Positions 15,899 through 24,335 of a DNA stretch of 42,926 nt are shown piece by piece (the stretch's first letter is position 1; each line of letters starts with the position of its first letter). Where the stretch lies: positions 1 to 42,926 of the forward strand of contig QQUG01000040.1 of assembly GCA_008501705.1 (NCBI GenBank), given 5' to 3'. The notes under the pieces are model-generated. The model did no database searches. It had not been told where the DNA came from and worked only from the letters and a program-made list of their open reading frames with translations. Source of the stretch: Flavobacterium sp. GTDB taxonomy: Bacteria > Bacteroidota > Bacteroidia > Flavobacteriales > Flavobacteriaceae. A program made the translations under genes and the position numbers.

Positions 15899-17386
15899 TT
15901 ACGTTCTGGGAAATGTCACTTTAAATGTAGTGCTTTCATTTACTTTGGAGACGAAGGTGATACGCCCGTTATAGGTTTCCACGATCTTCTTCACCATAGC
16001 CAGTCCAAGTCCCATTCCACTGGTTTTGGTAGTAAATTTTGGTTCGAAAATCATATTGAGATTCTCTTCAGAAACACCTACACCATTATCGGTAACGGTG
16101 ATGACCGCATTATTGGCTTCAGCAAAAACCTTTACCTCGATTCGAGGCTCGTCAACCTCCCCTTGCTCAATGGCCTGAATGCTGTTTTTTATAAGATTGG
16201 TAACCACCCGTATAAGCTGAGTTCGATCGAAACGGGCGATCAATTCTTTTTCCTCTGGGAAATAGTAGATATAGTCTTCGTTAAAAATATCCAGCGCCAG
16301 TTTAGTGATCTGTACAACATTAAGGGTTTCGTCCTGCTGTGCAGGCATTTTAGCATAAGTGGAGAAAGCAGACGCTATAGAACTCATAGTATCTATCTGC
16401 TGAATAAGTGTATTACTGTATTCTTCAAGTTTGGTGTGTACATCCGGATCATTAGGATTGAAATTCCGCTGAAAACTTTGTACCGTTAACCGCATAGGCG
16501 TGAGGGGATTCTTGATCTCGTGAGCAACCTGTTTGGCCATTTCCCGCCAGGCCGCCTCCCTTTCGTTGGCTGCCAATTGCGCAGCACTACTTTCCAGTTC
16601 ATCGATCATCCCGTTATACGCCTTTACAAGGGTGGAGATCTCTTCGGTGGTCCTCTTGTCTACCTCGATCTTTTTATTTCGCTTATTAAGGCGGGTTTCG
16701 GTTATCTTTTCACTCACATCATTAAGGGAACGTGTAATATATTTTGAGAGGAAATACGCCAGGGCGATGGCAATAAGGAGCATGACAAAGTAAGCCAGGC
16801 CTAACCGGGAGAGGCTTTCTTTAAGTTCCCTGTTAATAAAACCATCATCTTCTATATACGGCAGGTATAAAATGGCCAGGGGTTTAAAATACTGGTCGGT
16901 GATGATGCTATAGGACGACTGGTAGTGCTGTCCGTCTTCTGTAAATTGTTCTATATAGGTTTTATTGGAGCGCGATTCGAGTTCTTTCAGGACATAATTG
17001 GGAACACGACTGTTTGTTGTGTCCCTGAAGAAAGACGCCTTGGACGATTTCAGAAAGCCACCTTCCAGGTCGTACAGGTAGATCTCCAGCTTATGAATGT
17101 CTTTAAGTTCGTATATCTTCTCCTTAAAAATTAATGGTACTTTGTCGGTTTCTACGGGGTAGGTTGTATTCCGAAGCACATAATCGATGTTCTCCCTAAT
17201 ATTGGCTTCTTTCCTTTGCAGCCGCTCCCTGTGATAATCTACAGCCTCTTCCCGGTACTGAAATATTGTCACTATAGCGATCAACACCGATGCCAGCAGT
17301 ATTAGGGCTATCATGGAAAAGAAGATCCGGTTTCTAAGTGAGCGTTTGTAAAATGCCAAGCTTATATTTTTTAGTGAAGATAGCAA
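15899..17386 (-). CDS. NtrY-like membrane sensor histidine kinase
   Basis: This 495-residue sensor kinase has TM1 (about 21-43), an extracytoplasmic sensor region (about 45-194), TM2 (about 195-215), HAMP (about 216-268), HisKA with phospho-acceptor His289 (VAHEIKNPLTP), and an ATPase domain with the N box (NLIKNSIQ), G1 (DNGVGV) and G2 (GMGLGLAMVKK). The KNPLTPMRLTVQSF block is characteristic of NtrY-like kinases. No response regulator is adjacent, so the partner is elsewhere. The start is odd: a TGA lies two codons upstream of the TTG at 17386 and no ATG occurs before TM1, so translation must begin at this TTG or the TTG at 17359. It is 47 bases downstream of hemJ. Confidence 0.93.
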   Translation of the reverse strand: MLSSLKNISLAFYKRSLRNRIFFSMIALILLASVLIAIVTIFQYREEAVDYHRERLQRKEANIRENIDYVLRNTTYPVETDKVPLIFKEKIYELKDIHKLEIYLYDLEGGFLKSSKASFFRDTTNSRVPNYVLKELESRSNKTYIEQFTEDGQHYQSSYSIITDQYFKPLAILYLPYIEDDGFINRELKESLSRLGLAYFVMLLIAIALAYFLSKYITRSLNDVSEKITETRLNKRNKKIEVDKRTTEEISTLVKAYNGMIDELESSAAQLAANEREAAWREMAKQVAHEIKNPLTPMRLTVQSFQRNFNPNDPDVHTKLEEYSNTLIQQIDTMSSIASAFSTYAKMPAQQDETLNVVQITKLALDIFNEDYIYYFPEEKELIARFDRTQLIRVVTNLIKNSIQAIEQGEVDEPRIEVKVFAEANNAVITVTDNGVGVSEENLNMIFEPKFTTKTSGMGLGLAMVKKIVETYNGRITFVSKVNESTTFKVTFPRT

Positions 17387-17433
17387 TAATCAAACCAATT
17401 TGAAGCAGTTCGGCCGCCCGCGATCTGCTTCTG

Positions 17434-17967
17434 TTACTTTTCCCGAATTCGTTTATAAATTTTAAAGCCCAGCATGATGACTACGGCAAACAGAATGAGT
17501 CCTACGGTTCCGTAGATCCAGTTAATGGCATTTTTCAGAATCACCAAAAAAACCACTGCAAATAAAATGATCGTAGCTCCTTCATTGAATATTCGCATAA
17601 AATTGGACGAATAAGCTACCTTATCCCGCTGGAGGTCCTTGAAGATGAGATGACATTTTATGTGGTATATGATGAGCAGAACCACAAAACCAAGTTTAAC
17701 CTGCATCCAGGCATCCGAGATGTAAAAAGGCCTGAGTATTAAAAGCCACACAGCAAAACCGGTAGCCAGTATCATGGATGGCCAGCTAATGATAAACCAC
17801 AGTCGCCGCGCCATAAGTTTGAGCTGCTCACCTAATATTTCCTTTTCGGGCGAAGGCTTTTGGGAGGCTTCGATCTGGTATACGAAAAGGCGAACAATGT
17901 AGAACAGGCCGGCAAACCAGGTGATCACAAAGATGAGATGTAACGATTTTATATAATTATACTCCAC
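17434..17967 (-). CDS. hemJ: Protoporphyrinogen IX oxidase HemJ (CopD-family membrane protein)
   Basis: This 177-residue integral membrane protein is HemJ-like, oxidising protoporphyrinogen IX to protoporphyrin IX, the penultimate heme step. His10 (KSLHLIFVITWFAG) is the conserved N-terminal histidine, and Lys91 (WMQVKLG) fits the conserved lysine shown to matter in cyanobacterial HemJ. Four to five hydrophobic helices are visible. The start is GTG, overlapping the TAG stop of the upstream propeller gene by one base (TAGTG), so its translation is probably coupled to that gene. No HemG or HemY is in the window, and the other heme genes lie 7-16 kb away, so HemJ is the likely oxidase. The alternative label is generic 'CopD family'. 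Confidence 0.85.
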   Translation of the reverse strand: MEYNYIKSLHLIFVITWFAGLFYIVRLFVYQIEASQKPSPEKEILGEQLKLMARRLWFIISWPSMILATGFAVWLLILRPFYISDAWMQVKLGFVVLLIIYHIKCHLIFKDLQRDKVAYSSNFMRIFNEGATIILFAVVFLVILKNAINWIYGTVGLILFAVVIMLGFKIYKRIREK

Positions 17968-20900
17968 TATTCCTTCTCGTCTTCAACAAAGAGATAATTC
18001 AGGTTTTTACTGTTGAACTGTCGGTTAAATTCTGCTATTTCTTCCGAAATAAGTTTGTTGAATTTTACCAGCTCAGCATTGATCTTCGCAGTGAGCTCGT
18101 CCTTAACCGCTACATCCTGTTGGGTAGGCGGAAAATCGTCCATACTAACCAGGCTGTTCAGGTGTGCGAGCTTATTGGTTAATTTTATAGGGAAATTCAA
18201 AGGGTCCTGGCCGCTCTTGTTCTTGGTCTGATACAGAGCTTTCTCGATTTCGGAAAAGCTTTCGCTTAGCGTTTTCGCCTTTTCTACCAATTCCTTCACA
18301 TCCTCATTGTCCTTGTATTGTTTTTGAAAGGCTGAAAGTTGCTTATTTATATTCCTGATCTTCTTTATGGATTTATGCGCTTTATCCACCGTTTCATTGA
18401 TGTCTGTGATGAAATCGAATTGCCGCTGCATACCGGCAGCGTCTGTCTCGGCATTTTTATCGGCCAATACTGTGAATGGCTGAGCAAAAACCTCATCTTC
18501 TACTTCGAGCACCACCTTGTATTGTCCCGGAACTGCCTTTGGAGCATCGGTGCTGGCCCACCATAATATCATACCATCCAGTCTTTCGGCTCCCTTTCCT
18601 TTCAGGTTCCAGGTATGGAGATTAGCACCTTTTTTCACCTTAAGTTTATCCTTTTTGTCTTTGGTACTGAAGGTCTTAATCGTATCTCCTTTGCTGTTGA
18701 GGTAACTCAGTCTGATCTCCTTTTCTTCCGGATCTTTAACATAGAAATAGGTCATCACCCCTGCCGGATGATTGGTGCCCGATGTGAGCGACCCAGTTCG
18801 GGAATTGCCACCCATCCTATATGTATCTTTAGGTTTATAGAGATAATTCTCCTTGTTCTTTGCTGCGGCTAATTGGTGAATCACTGTAAGATCATCTATA
18901 ATCCATAGGCTTCTTCCCTGGGTAGCAACAATAAGATTATTATCTTTCAATGCAAGATCGGTTATCGGTACTATGGGTAAATTCAGCTGAAAAGAATTCC
19001 AGCTTGCCCCATCATCGAAAGAAATATACATCCCGGTCTCGGTTCCGGCGTACAGGATGCCTTTGCGTTTTGGATCTTCCCGGAGCACACGTGTAAAATG
19101 CTCTGAGGATATCCCATTTGTGATCTTCTTCCAGGTCTTTCCGTAATCATTGGTCTTGTAAAGGTATGGGGCAAAATCTCCCGACTTGTATCTCGTCCCT
19201 GCGATATAGCAGGTAGCGGGGTCGTACACTGATGGCTCCACGCTATTGATCATCATCCATTCGGGCATTCCCTTTGGAGTCACGTTCTCCCAGGTACTTC
19301 CACCGTTTCTGGAAACATGTACTAAACCGTCGTCACTTCCTGTCCACAATAACCCGGGTGTAACAGGCGATTCGGCGGCCGCAAAAATGGTACAATAATA
19401 TTCTACAGAAGTATTATCCTGAGTTATAGGACCTCCTGAAGAACCCAGTTTAGCCGGGTCATTACGTGTAAGATCGGGGCTGATAACCTTCCAGCTCTCT
19501 CCCTCGTTTGTAGTAACATGCAGGTGATTGGAGGCGGTGTATAGTTTATTAGGATCGTGTGGTGAGAAGAAGATAGGGAAGTTCCACTGAAATCTGTATT
19601 TCATATCCTCGGCACCATGGCCCATTGGATTATCCGGCCAGACGCTTACACTTCGCACAGTTCCATTATCATGATTATAGCGGGTTAAAAAACCATCGTA
19701 ACTACCTCCATATACTATATCGTTGTTTTCGGGATCTACAGCAATATGGGCACTTTCGCCTCCGGCTGTCGATTCCCAGTCATCCTCATCTATGCTCCTG
19801 CTCTCATTTCGGTGGGAGATCCTTACGGTAGAGTTATCCTGCTGTGCAGCGTAAATACGATAGGGAAACGAATTATCTGTAGTGACTCGGTAAAATTGAG
19901 AGGTAGGCTGGTTGTAATAGGTACTCCAGGTCTCCCCGCCGTCATAGGTAACCTGTGCGCCGCCGTCATCCCCAATGATCATTCGCATGGGGTTTTCCGG
20001 AGCGATCCACAGATCGTGATGATCGCCATGAGGAGCATTATAGGTCTCGTAAGTTTTTCCACCATCAGTACTTTTATGGTAACGTACATTAAGCACATAC
20101 ATCACGTCTTCATCTTTAGGATCGGCATAGATGCGGGTATAGTACCAGGCTCTTTGCCTAAGTTTTCGCTCGCTGTTTACCTGCTTCCAGGTCTCCCCGC
20201 CGTCTTCACTGCGGTATACCCCGCCCTTTTCTTTATTTTCCACGATCGCCCAAACACGATCACTATTTACAGGTGAAACGGTAACTCCAATAATACCCAG
20301 GGTATCTGTAGGAAATCCTTCATTCTTCGATATTTCTTTCCAGCTCTCTCCGCTATCGGTACTTTTCCAAAGTGCCGAGCCATCTCCTCCGCTACTTAGG
20401 CTGTGCGGAGTTCGTCGTACATTCCAGGTTGAAGCATACAATATTCGCGGATTGTTAGGATCCATGATGAGGTCTACTGCACCGGCATTTTCATTGGCAA
20501 ATAAGGTCTTTCTCCAGGATTTGCCACCATCGGTACTCTTGTATACCCCTCGATCGGGTGTTGGTTTGTATATATTACCCAGCACAGCGGCATATACTAT
20601 TTGATGGTCTTTAGGATGCACTGCAATACGAGGGATATGCCTTGCTTTTTCCAGCCCGGACTGAACCCAGGTCTTCCCCGCATCTTCTGTTTTCCAGATT
20701 CCGTAGCCGGACGAAACATTACCACGAACTGTCTTTTCCCCTCCGCCTACATAGATCACATTGGGGTCACCCTGAGCCACTTCAATGGCCCCGATCGAGC
20801 CTCCAAAATATCCATCGGAAATATTCTGCCAATGACGGCCTCCATCGGTCGTTTTCCAAACACCACCCCCTGTTGCGCCAAAATAAAACAGGTTTGGCTT

Positions 20901-21074
20901 TCCGGGAACACCGGTTACGGCAGCACTTCGGCCGCCTCGAAATGGCCCTATTAGCCGATACTCCAGGGCGTCGTAAAGAGCTGATTCGTAGGTTTGTGCC
21001 GATAAATTTTCAGTAAGGATTCCGAAGAAAAAAAATAGAAGGATTAACTTGATCTTTGGGTGGTATAGCGACAT
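17967..21074 (-). CDS. Large exported BNR/sortilin-like beta-propeller protein
   Basis: This 1035-residue exported protein has a signal peptide ending NLSAQ (about 1-27), then a long array of BNR/Asp-box turns (S/T-x-D-x-G-x-x-W). I count about eleven, including TTDGGRHW, TEDAGKTW, STDGGKSW, STDSGESW, SEDGGETW, TYDGGETW, SRNGGSTW, TNDYGKTW and SFDDGASW. These form sortilin/Vps10-like propellers over residues 30-740. The last 290 residues hold a beta-sandwich-like part and a charged helical region. Annotation pipelines often call such proteins 'glycosyl hydrolase' or 'sialidase', but no catalytic residues are recognisable, so I would not assign an enzyme. Its stop overlaps the hemJ start. It has its own promoter-like sequence. 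Confidence 0.88.
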   Translation of the reverse strand: MSLYHPKIKLILLFFFFGILTENLSAQTYESALYDALEYRLIGPFRGGRSAAVTGVPGKPNLFYFGATGGGVWKTTDGGRHWQNISDGYFGGSIGAIEVAQGDPNVIYVGGGEKTVRGNVSSGYGIWKTEDAGKTWVQSGLEKARHIPRIAVHPKDHQIVYAAVLGNIYKPTPDRGVYKSTDGGKSWRKTLFANENAGAVDLIMDPNNPRILYASTWNVRRTPHSLSSGGDGSALWKSTDSGESWKEISKNEGFPTDTLGIIGVTVSPVNSDRVWAIVENKEKGGVYRSEDGGETWKQVNSERKLRQRAWYYTRIYADPKDEDVMYVLNVRYHKSTDGGKTYETYNAPHGDHHDLWIAPENPMRMIIGDDGGAQVTYDGGETWSTYYNQPTSQFYRVTTDNSFPYRIYAAQQDNSTVRISHRNESRSIDEDDWESTAGGESAHIAVDPENNDIVYGGSYDGFLTRYNHDNGTVRSVSVWPDNPMGHGAEDMKYRFQWNFPIFFSPHDPNKLYTASNHLHVTTNEGESWKVISPDLTRNDPAKLGSSGGPITQDNTSVEYYCTIFAAAESPVTPGLLWTGSDDGLVHVSRNGGSTWENVTPKGMPEWMMINSVEPSVYDPATCYIAGTRYKSGDFAPYLYKTNDYGKTWKKITNGISSEHFTRVLREDPKRKGILYAGTETGMYISFDDGASWNSFQLNLPIVPITDLALKDNNLIVATQGRSLWIIDDLTVIHQLAAAKNKENYLYKPKDTYRMGGNSRTGSLTSGTNHPAGVMTYFYVKDPEEKEIRLSYLNSKGDTIKTFSTKDKKDKLKVKKGANLHTWNLKGKGAERLDGMILWWASTDAPKAVPGQYKVVLEVEDEVFAQPFTVLADKNAETDAAGMQRQFDFITDINETVDKAHKSIKKIRNINKQLSAFQKQYKDNEDVKELVEKAKTLSESFSEIEKALYQTKNKSGQDPLNFPIKLTNKLAHLNSLVSMDDFPPTQQDVAVKDELTAKINAELVKFNKLISEEIAEFNRQFNSKNLNYLFVEDEKE

Positions 21075-21098
21075 ATTTCGGGATTAAATTAGTTTGGT

Positions 21099-21126
21099 TA
21101 AAGATAGGTATTTTAAGTAAAACCAA
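21099..21126 (-). promoter_or_regulatory. Putative promoter of the propeller-hemJ unit
   Basis: On the minus strand TTG (21124-21126) is followed after 17 bases by TATCTTTA (21099-21106), one mismatch from TAnnTTTG, 24 bases upstream of the ATG at 21074. It would drive the propeller gene, coupled hemJ and possibly the kinase. Confidence 0.45.
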
Positions 21127-21195
21127 TCCCGAATAAATTCGTGTGCGTGGAATAAACGGAACACTTAGAAGTTTATCTATTTTGTGCAGAATATG

Positions 21196-22005
21196 CTATT
21201 CCATGGAAATATGGGTGATCAATTTGGAGTCTTTAGGATCGTAAGGCACAAGGGCAAGAATCTTTTCGATTACCTCGATCCTGGCTTTGGTTTTTTTATT
21301 AGCTCTTACAATATGCCAGGGTGCGATCTCGGTGTTTGTCCTGGCAAACATTTTAGTTTTGTATTCGGTATAAACATCCCATAATTTCAGAGCATTTTGG
21401 TCTACCGGACTAAATTTCCATTTCTTTACAGGGGTCTTCTTTATATCTTCAAACCGTCTTGCCTGTTCTCCTTTACTTATTGAAAAGTACAGCTTTATAA
21501 GAAGGATCCCGGATTCTATGATCATACGCTCAAATTCGTTCACCTGGTTCATAAAAGTTTGATACTGCTGCTCGTCGCAGAATCCGTTCACAGGCTCGAC
21601 CACCGCGCGATTATACCAGCTCCTGTCGAAAAATACGATCTTTCCCTTTTGTGGTAATCTGTTAATATAGCGCTGGAAGTACCACTGACTTTGTTCTTCC
21701 TCGGTGGGTTTAGGCAGGGCAACGATACTAAATTCCCTGGGGTTGAGATGTTGTGTGATCCGTCTTATAGCACCCCCTTTTCCTGCGGCGTCCCTTCCTT
21801 CGAACAGTATCACCAGCTTTTTATCGTTTTCAGAAACCCATTGTTGCAGTTTTATGAGTTCCTCCTGAAGGGACTTTAAACGCGCTTCATATTTAATATA
21901 ACGAAGAGCTTTGGATACCGAGTGCCCTTCTGTTATGATCAGTTGTTTGATCCCCTTTTTTGAATTCAGGATCTTTATCTCCTTGTCTGATAGTTTATAT
22001 CCCAT
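21196..22005 (-). CDS. Polyphosphate kinase 2 family protein (second of a tandem pair)
   Basis: This 269-residue single-domain PPK2 transfers phosphate between polyphosphate and nucleoside phosphates. It has Walker A EGRDAAGKGG (69-78), Walker B FFDRSWYN (125-132), the lid-region ARRFEDIKKTPVKKWKFSP, and DVYTEYKTKMF. The ATG overlaps the stop of the other ppk2 by one base (TAATG), so the two are translationally coupled and may form a functional pair or hetero-oligomer. Its N-terminus differs from its partner's (SDKEIKILNSKKGIKQL). Whether it prefers ADP, GDP or AMP cannot be read reliably from the motifs seen. Confidence 0.93.
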   Translation of the reverse strand: MGYKLSDKEIKILNSKKGIKQLIITEGHSVSKALRYIKYEARLKSLQEELIKLQQWVSENDKKLVILFEGRDAAGKGGAIRRITQHLNPREFSIVALPKPTEEEQSQWYFQRYINRLPQKGKIVFFDRSWYNRAVVEPVNGFCDEQQYQTFMNQVNEFERMIIESGILLIKLYFSISKGEQARRFEDIKKTPVKKWKFSPVDQNALKLWDVYTEYKTKMFARTNTEIAPWHIVRANKKTKARIEVIEKILALVPYDPKDSKLITHISME

Positions 22006-22856
22006 TAGATGTCTATTTGTTTGATCATTCGATGGTATCGCTGCGCGACATTTGGATCGGGGAATATATCAGCCCCGGATTCTCCTTTATTATCGTAACT
22101 AAATCTGGACAACACATACCTAATGCTTTCTAAGCGGGCTTCCTTTTTGTTGTTTGTCTTTATGATCATCCAGGGGCAAAAGGAGGTGTGGGTTTTGCTA
22201 AACATCTGCTCCTTATAATAGGTATAATCATCCCATTTTCGTTGCCCAACTCTATCCACAGGACTAAATTTCCATTGTTTTAACGGGTTTTCCAGCCGGG
22301 CATCGAACCGCCTTTGCTGCTCTTCCTTCGAAATTGAAAACCAGAATTTTATTATGTCCACCCCATCCTCGTATAACATATGCTCAAATTCAGGGACCTG
22401 CACCATAAATTTCTCATATTCATCCTTGTTACAAAACCCCATAACTGGTTCTACCACAGCGCGATTATACCAGCTCCTGTCGAAAAATACGATCTCCCCG
22501 GGATCCGGGAGTACTTTTATATATCTTCTGAAATACCACTGCCCTTTCTCCACGTTCGTGGGTTTAGTAAGGGCTACCACTCGCATCGACCGGGGATTAA
22601 GATGCTCTGTGAACCTTCTGATAGCTCCTCCTTTACCTGCAGCATCCCGGCCTTCAAAAACGATACAAACCCGCCTGCCTTCCTTGGCTACCCATTGTTG
22701 AAAATCCACCAACTCGGCCTGTAATTTGAGCAGATCCTCTTCATATTGCACCGATTGCATTACTTCTGTAAAGAGTTCTTCCGGTAATTTTGAGCGTAAT
22801 ACATGTAGCAGGGTGTTCCGGTCTGAAACATCCTTGAAATCCTGAAGTTCAAGCAT
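22005..22856 (-). CDS. Polyphosphate kinase 2 family protein (first of a tandem pair)
   Basis: This 283-residue PPK2 paralogue has Walker A EGRDAAGKGG (68-77), Walker B FFDRSWYN (124-131), and the conserved QWYFRRYIKVLPDPGEI and QQRRFDARLENPLKQWKFSP blocks. It is clearly homologous to the downstream gene across the whole core but has diverged, so the duplication is not recent. A short C-terminal tail (GADIFPDPNVAQRYHRMIKQ) is unique to this copy. It begins 54 bases after the MATE gene ends, with a TATCTTTA -7-like element between, so the ppk2 pair may have its own promoter. Polyphosphate-driven nucleotide regeneration is the family function; direction and substrate are not resolvable here. 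Confidence 0.93.
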   Translation of the reverse strand: MLELQDFKDVSDRNTLLHVLRSKLPEELFTEVMQSVQYEEDLLKLQAELVDFQQWVAKEGRRVCIVFEGRDAAGKGGAIRRFTEHLNPRSMRVVALTKPTNVEKGQWYFRRYIKVLPDPGEIVFFDRSWYNRAVVEPVMGFCNKDEYEKFMVQVPEFEHMLYEDGVDIIKFWFSISKEEQQRRFDARLENPLKQWKFSPVDRVGQRKWDDYTYYKEQMFSKTHTSFCPWMIIKTNNKKEARLESIRYVLSRFSYDNKGESGADIFPDPNVAQRYHRMIKQIDI

Positions 22857-22887
22857 AAGTGTAACGTTAATTAATAAATTTCTTAAT

Positions 22888-22895
22888 TAAAGATA
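22888..22895 (-). promoter_or_regulatory. Possible -7 element of the ppk2 pair
   Basis: The minus strand reads TATCTTTA, one mismatch from TAnnTTTG, 31 bases upstream of the ATG at 22856. No convincing -33 element is visible. Confidence 0.3.
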
Positions 22896-22910
22896 ACTTT
22901 AAAAATGATA

Positions 22911-24335
22911 TTAGTCATGGTCGCCGGGATCGACGGCAGTAACAGGTTCGGCCGAAATATAAGGATTGAGATCTTTTTTTACTGCGCGATTTAAATAGTA
23001 TCCCGTGAGTATGGTAGCTAAAGTATCGGCAATTGGAAAAGAAACCCATACCCCTAATACCCCCATGAACGGAGGAAGGATCAACAGTAATGGAATTAGG
23101 AAGAAACCTTGCTTGGTAAGGCTAAGGAGCAAGGCGGGAATTGCCTTCCCTATGGCCTGGAAATAGGAGGCCCCTATCAGCTGGATCACTATTACCGGTG
23201 TAACGGCAAATACCCATCTTAACGCGGAAGGTGTTCTTCTCAGGATCTCTTCATTATTTGCCAGGGTTGAAGCATCCAGAGAGGAAGAATTACTAATGAA
23301 GATAGAAACTATCTGGGTAGGAAACAACATGATAATGGCGAAGATAAGTAAGGCAAAAAAGCCCGAATATTTTATAGAGGTATTGATGGATTCTCTTACC
23401 CTGCCAAACTTTTTCGCTCCGTAATTGTAGCCGGCAATAGGCAAAAAGCCCTGGTTTACACCTATCACAGGGAATAAGGCAAACATGAGCATCCTGCTTA
23501 TAATGCCATATACGGCTATATCCAGAGAATCCCCATATCTTATGAGTATATTGTTCAACAATATGGTAAGCACAGCGATCGTGCCCTGCCTTGCTAATGT
23601 TACAAAACTAAGGGCATTGATCTCGTTTACAATCTTACGCTTCAGAATAAAACTTTGCCATTTTAAACGTAATTCGCTTTTCACGATAAAAAACCAAAGG
23701 ATAAAAGCGAAGCAAACCGCATAGCTCACAAAAGTTGCCCAGGCAGCACCTGCCATGCCCATATCGAATACTTTTATAAAGATCCAGTCCATGAATATAT
23801 TTCCAATGGCGGGCAGCATCATGGCATACATCGCAAATTTAGGTTTTCCTTCGGCCCGAATCACGTTGTTACCCATCATGCACATAGCCAGCATGACGAT
23901 CCCGTATAGTACGATGCGATAATAGATAAGTGCCAATTCCCTGAACGAATCGTCGGCCCCAAAAAAATTGATAAGTTGGTACTGAAAGACGAGGCCCAGT
24001 ATGGCCAGTACAGCCGATGTTAAAAAGGTAATAGTAGTTTGATTACCGAAGACCCTCAGTGCTTTTTCGTGATTTCCTGCTCCCAGGGCTCTCGAAAGTA
24101 CCGAGCTTCCTCCAATTCCAACCGCCAGACCAATGGCCCCAATAAAAAAGGTTACGGGTATCACCACAGTAATGGCCGAAATCGCCAATGGGCCGATCCA
24201 TCGCCCAACAAATATCGTGTCCACGATCATGTTGAGAGACATAACAAGAATCCCGATAGATGCAGGCACAGCCTGCTGTATGAGCAGCTTACTAATAGGC
24301 TTGGTGCCGAGATCGGCTGATCGCTTCCTATTCAT
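22911..24335 (-). CDS. MATE-family multidrug/metabolite efflux transporter
   Basis: This 474-residue inner-membrane protein has about twelve hydrophobic helices in two pseudo-repeats. MATE features include the N-terminal PISKLLIQQAVPASIGILV, IVDTIFVGRWIG in TM1-2, GGSSVLSRALGAGNH in the first loop, and PVIGVNQGFLPIAGYNYGAKK in the second half. It should export organic cations or metabolites using a Na+ or H+ gradient. Its ATG follows the hemH stop with no spacer (TAAATG), so the two genes are cotranscribed and probably translationally linked. A porphyrin-related substrate is conceivable from this context but is only a guess. The acidic C-terminal tail (DPGDHD) is not typical. Confidence 0.92.
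   Translation of the reverse strand: MNRKRSADLGTKPISKLLIQQAVPASIGILVMSLNMIVDTIFVGRWIGPLAISAITVVIPVTFFIGAIGLAVGIGGSSVLSRALGAGNHEKALRVFGNQTTITFLTSAVLAILGLVFQYQLINFFGADDSFRELALIYYRIVLYGIVMLAMCMMGNNVIRAEGKPKFAMYAMMLPAIGNIFMDWIFIKVFDMGMAGAAWATFVSYAVCFAFILWFFIVKSELRLKWQSFILKRKIVNEINALSFVTLARQGTIAVLTILLNNILIRYGDSLDIAVYGIISRMLMFALFPVIGVNQGFLPIAGYNYGAKKFGRVRESINTSIKYSGFFALLIFAIIMLFPTQIVSIFISNSSSLDASTLANNEEILRRTPSALRWVFAVTPVIVIQLIGASYFQAIGKAIPALLLSLTKQGFFLIPLLLILPPFMGVLGVWVSFPIADTLATILTGYYLNRAVKKDLNPYISAEPVTAVDPGDHD

Noticed and set aside
19746-20276. Plus-strand frame of 176 codons opposite the propeller protein
   Set aside because: Antisense to repeated Asp-box sequence; no recognisable motif or promoter.
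20161-20880. Repeated similar segments in the propeller gene that could be taken for DNA repeats
   Set aside because: They encode Asp-box turns of a beta-propeller, with diverged DNA; protein repeats rather than a mobile or CRISPR-type repeat.
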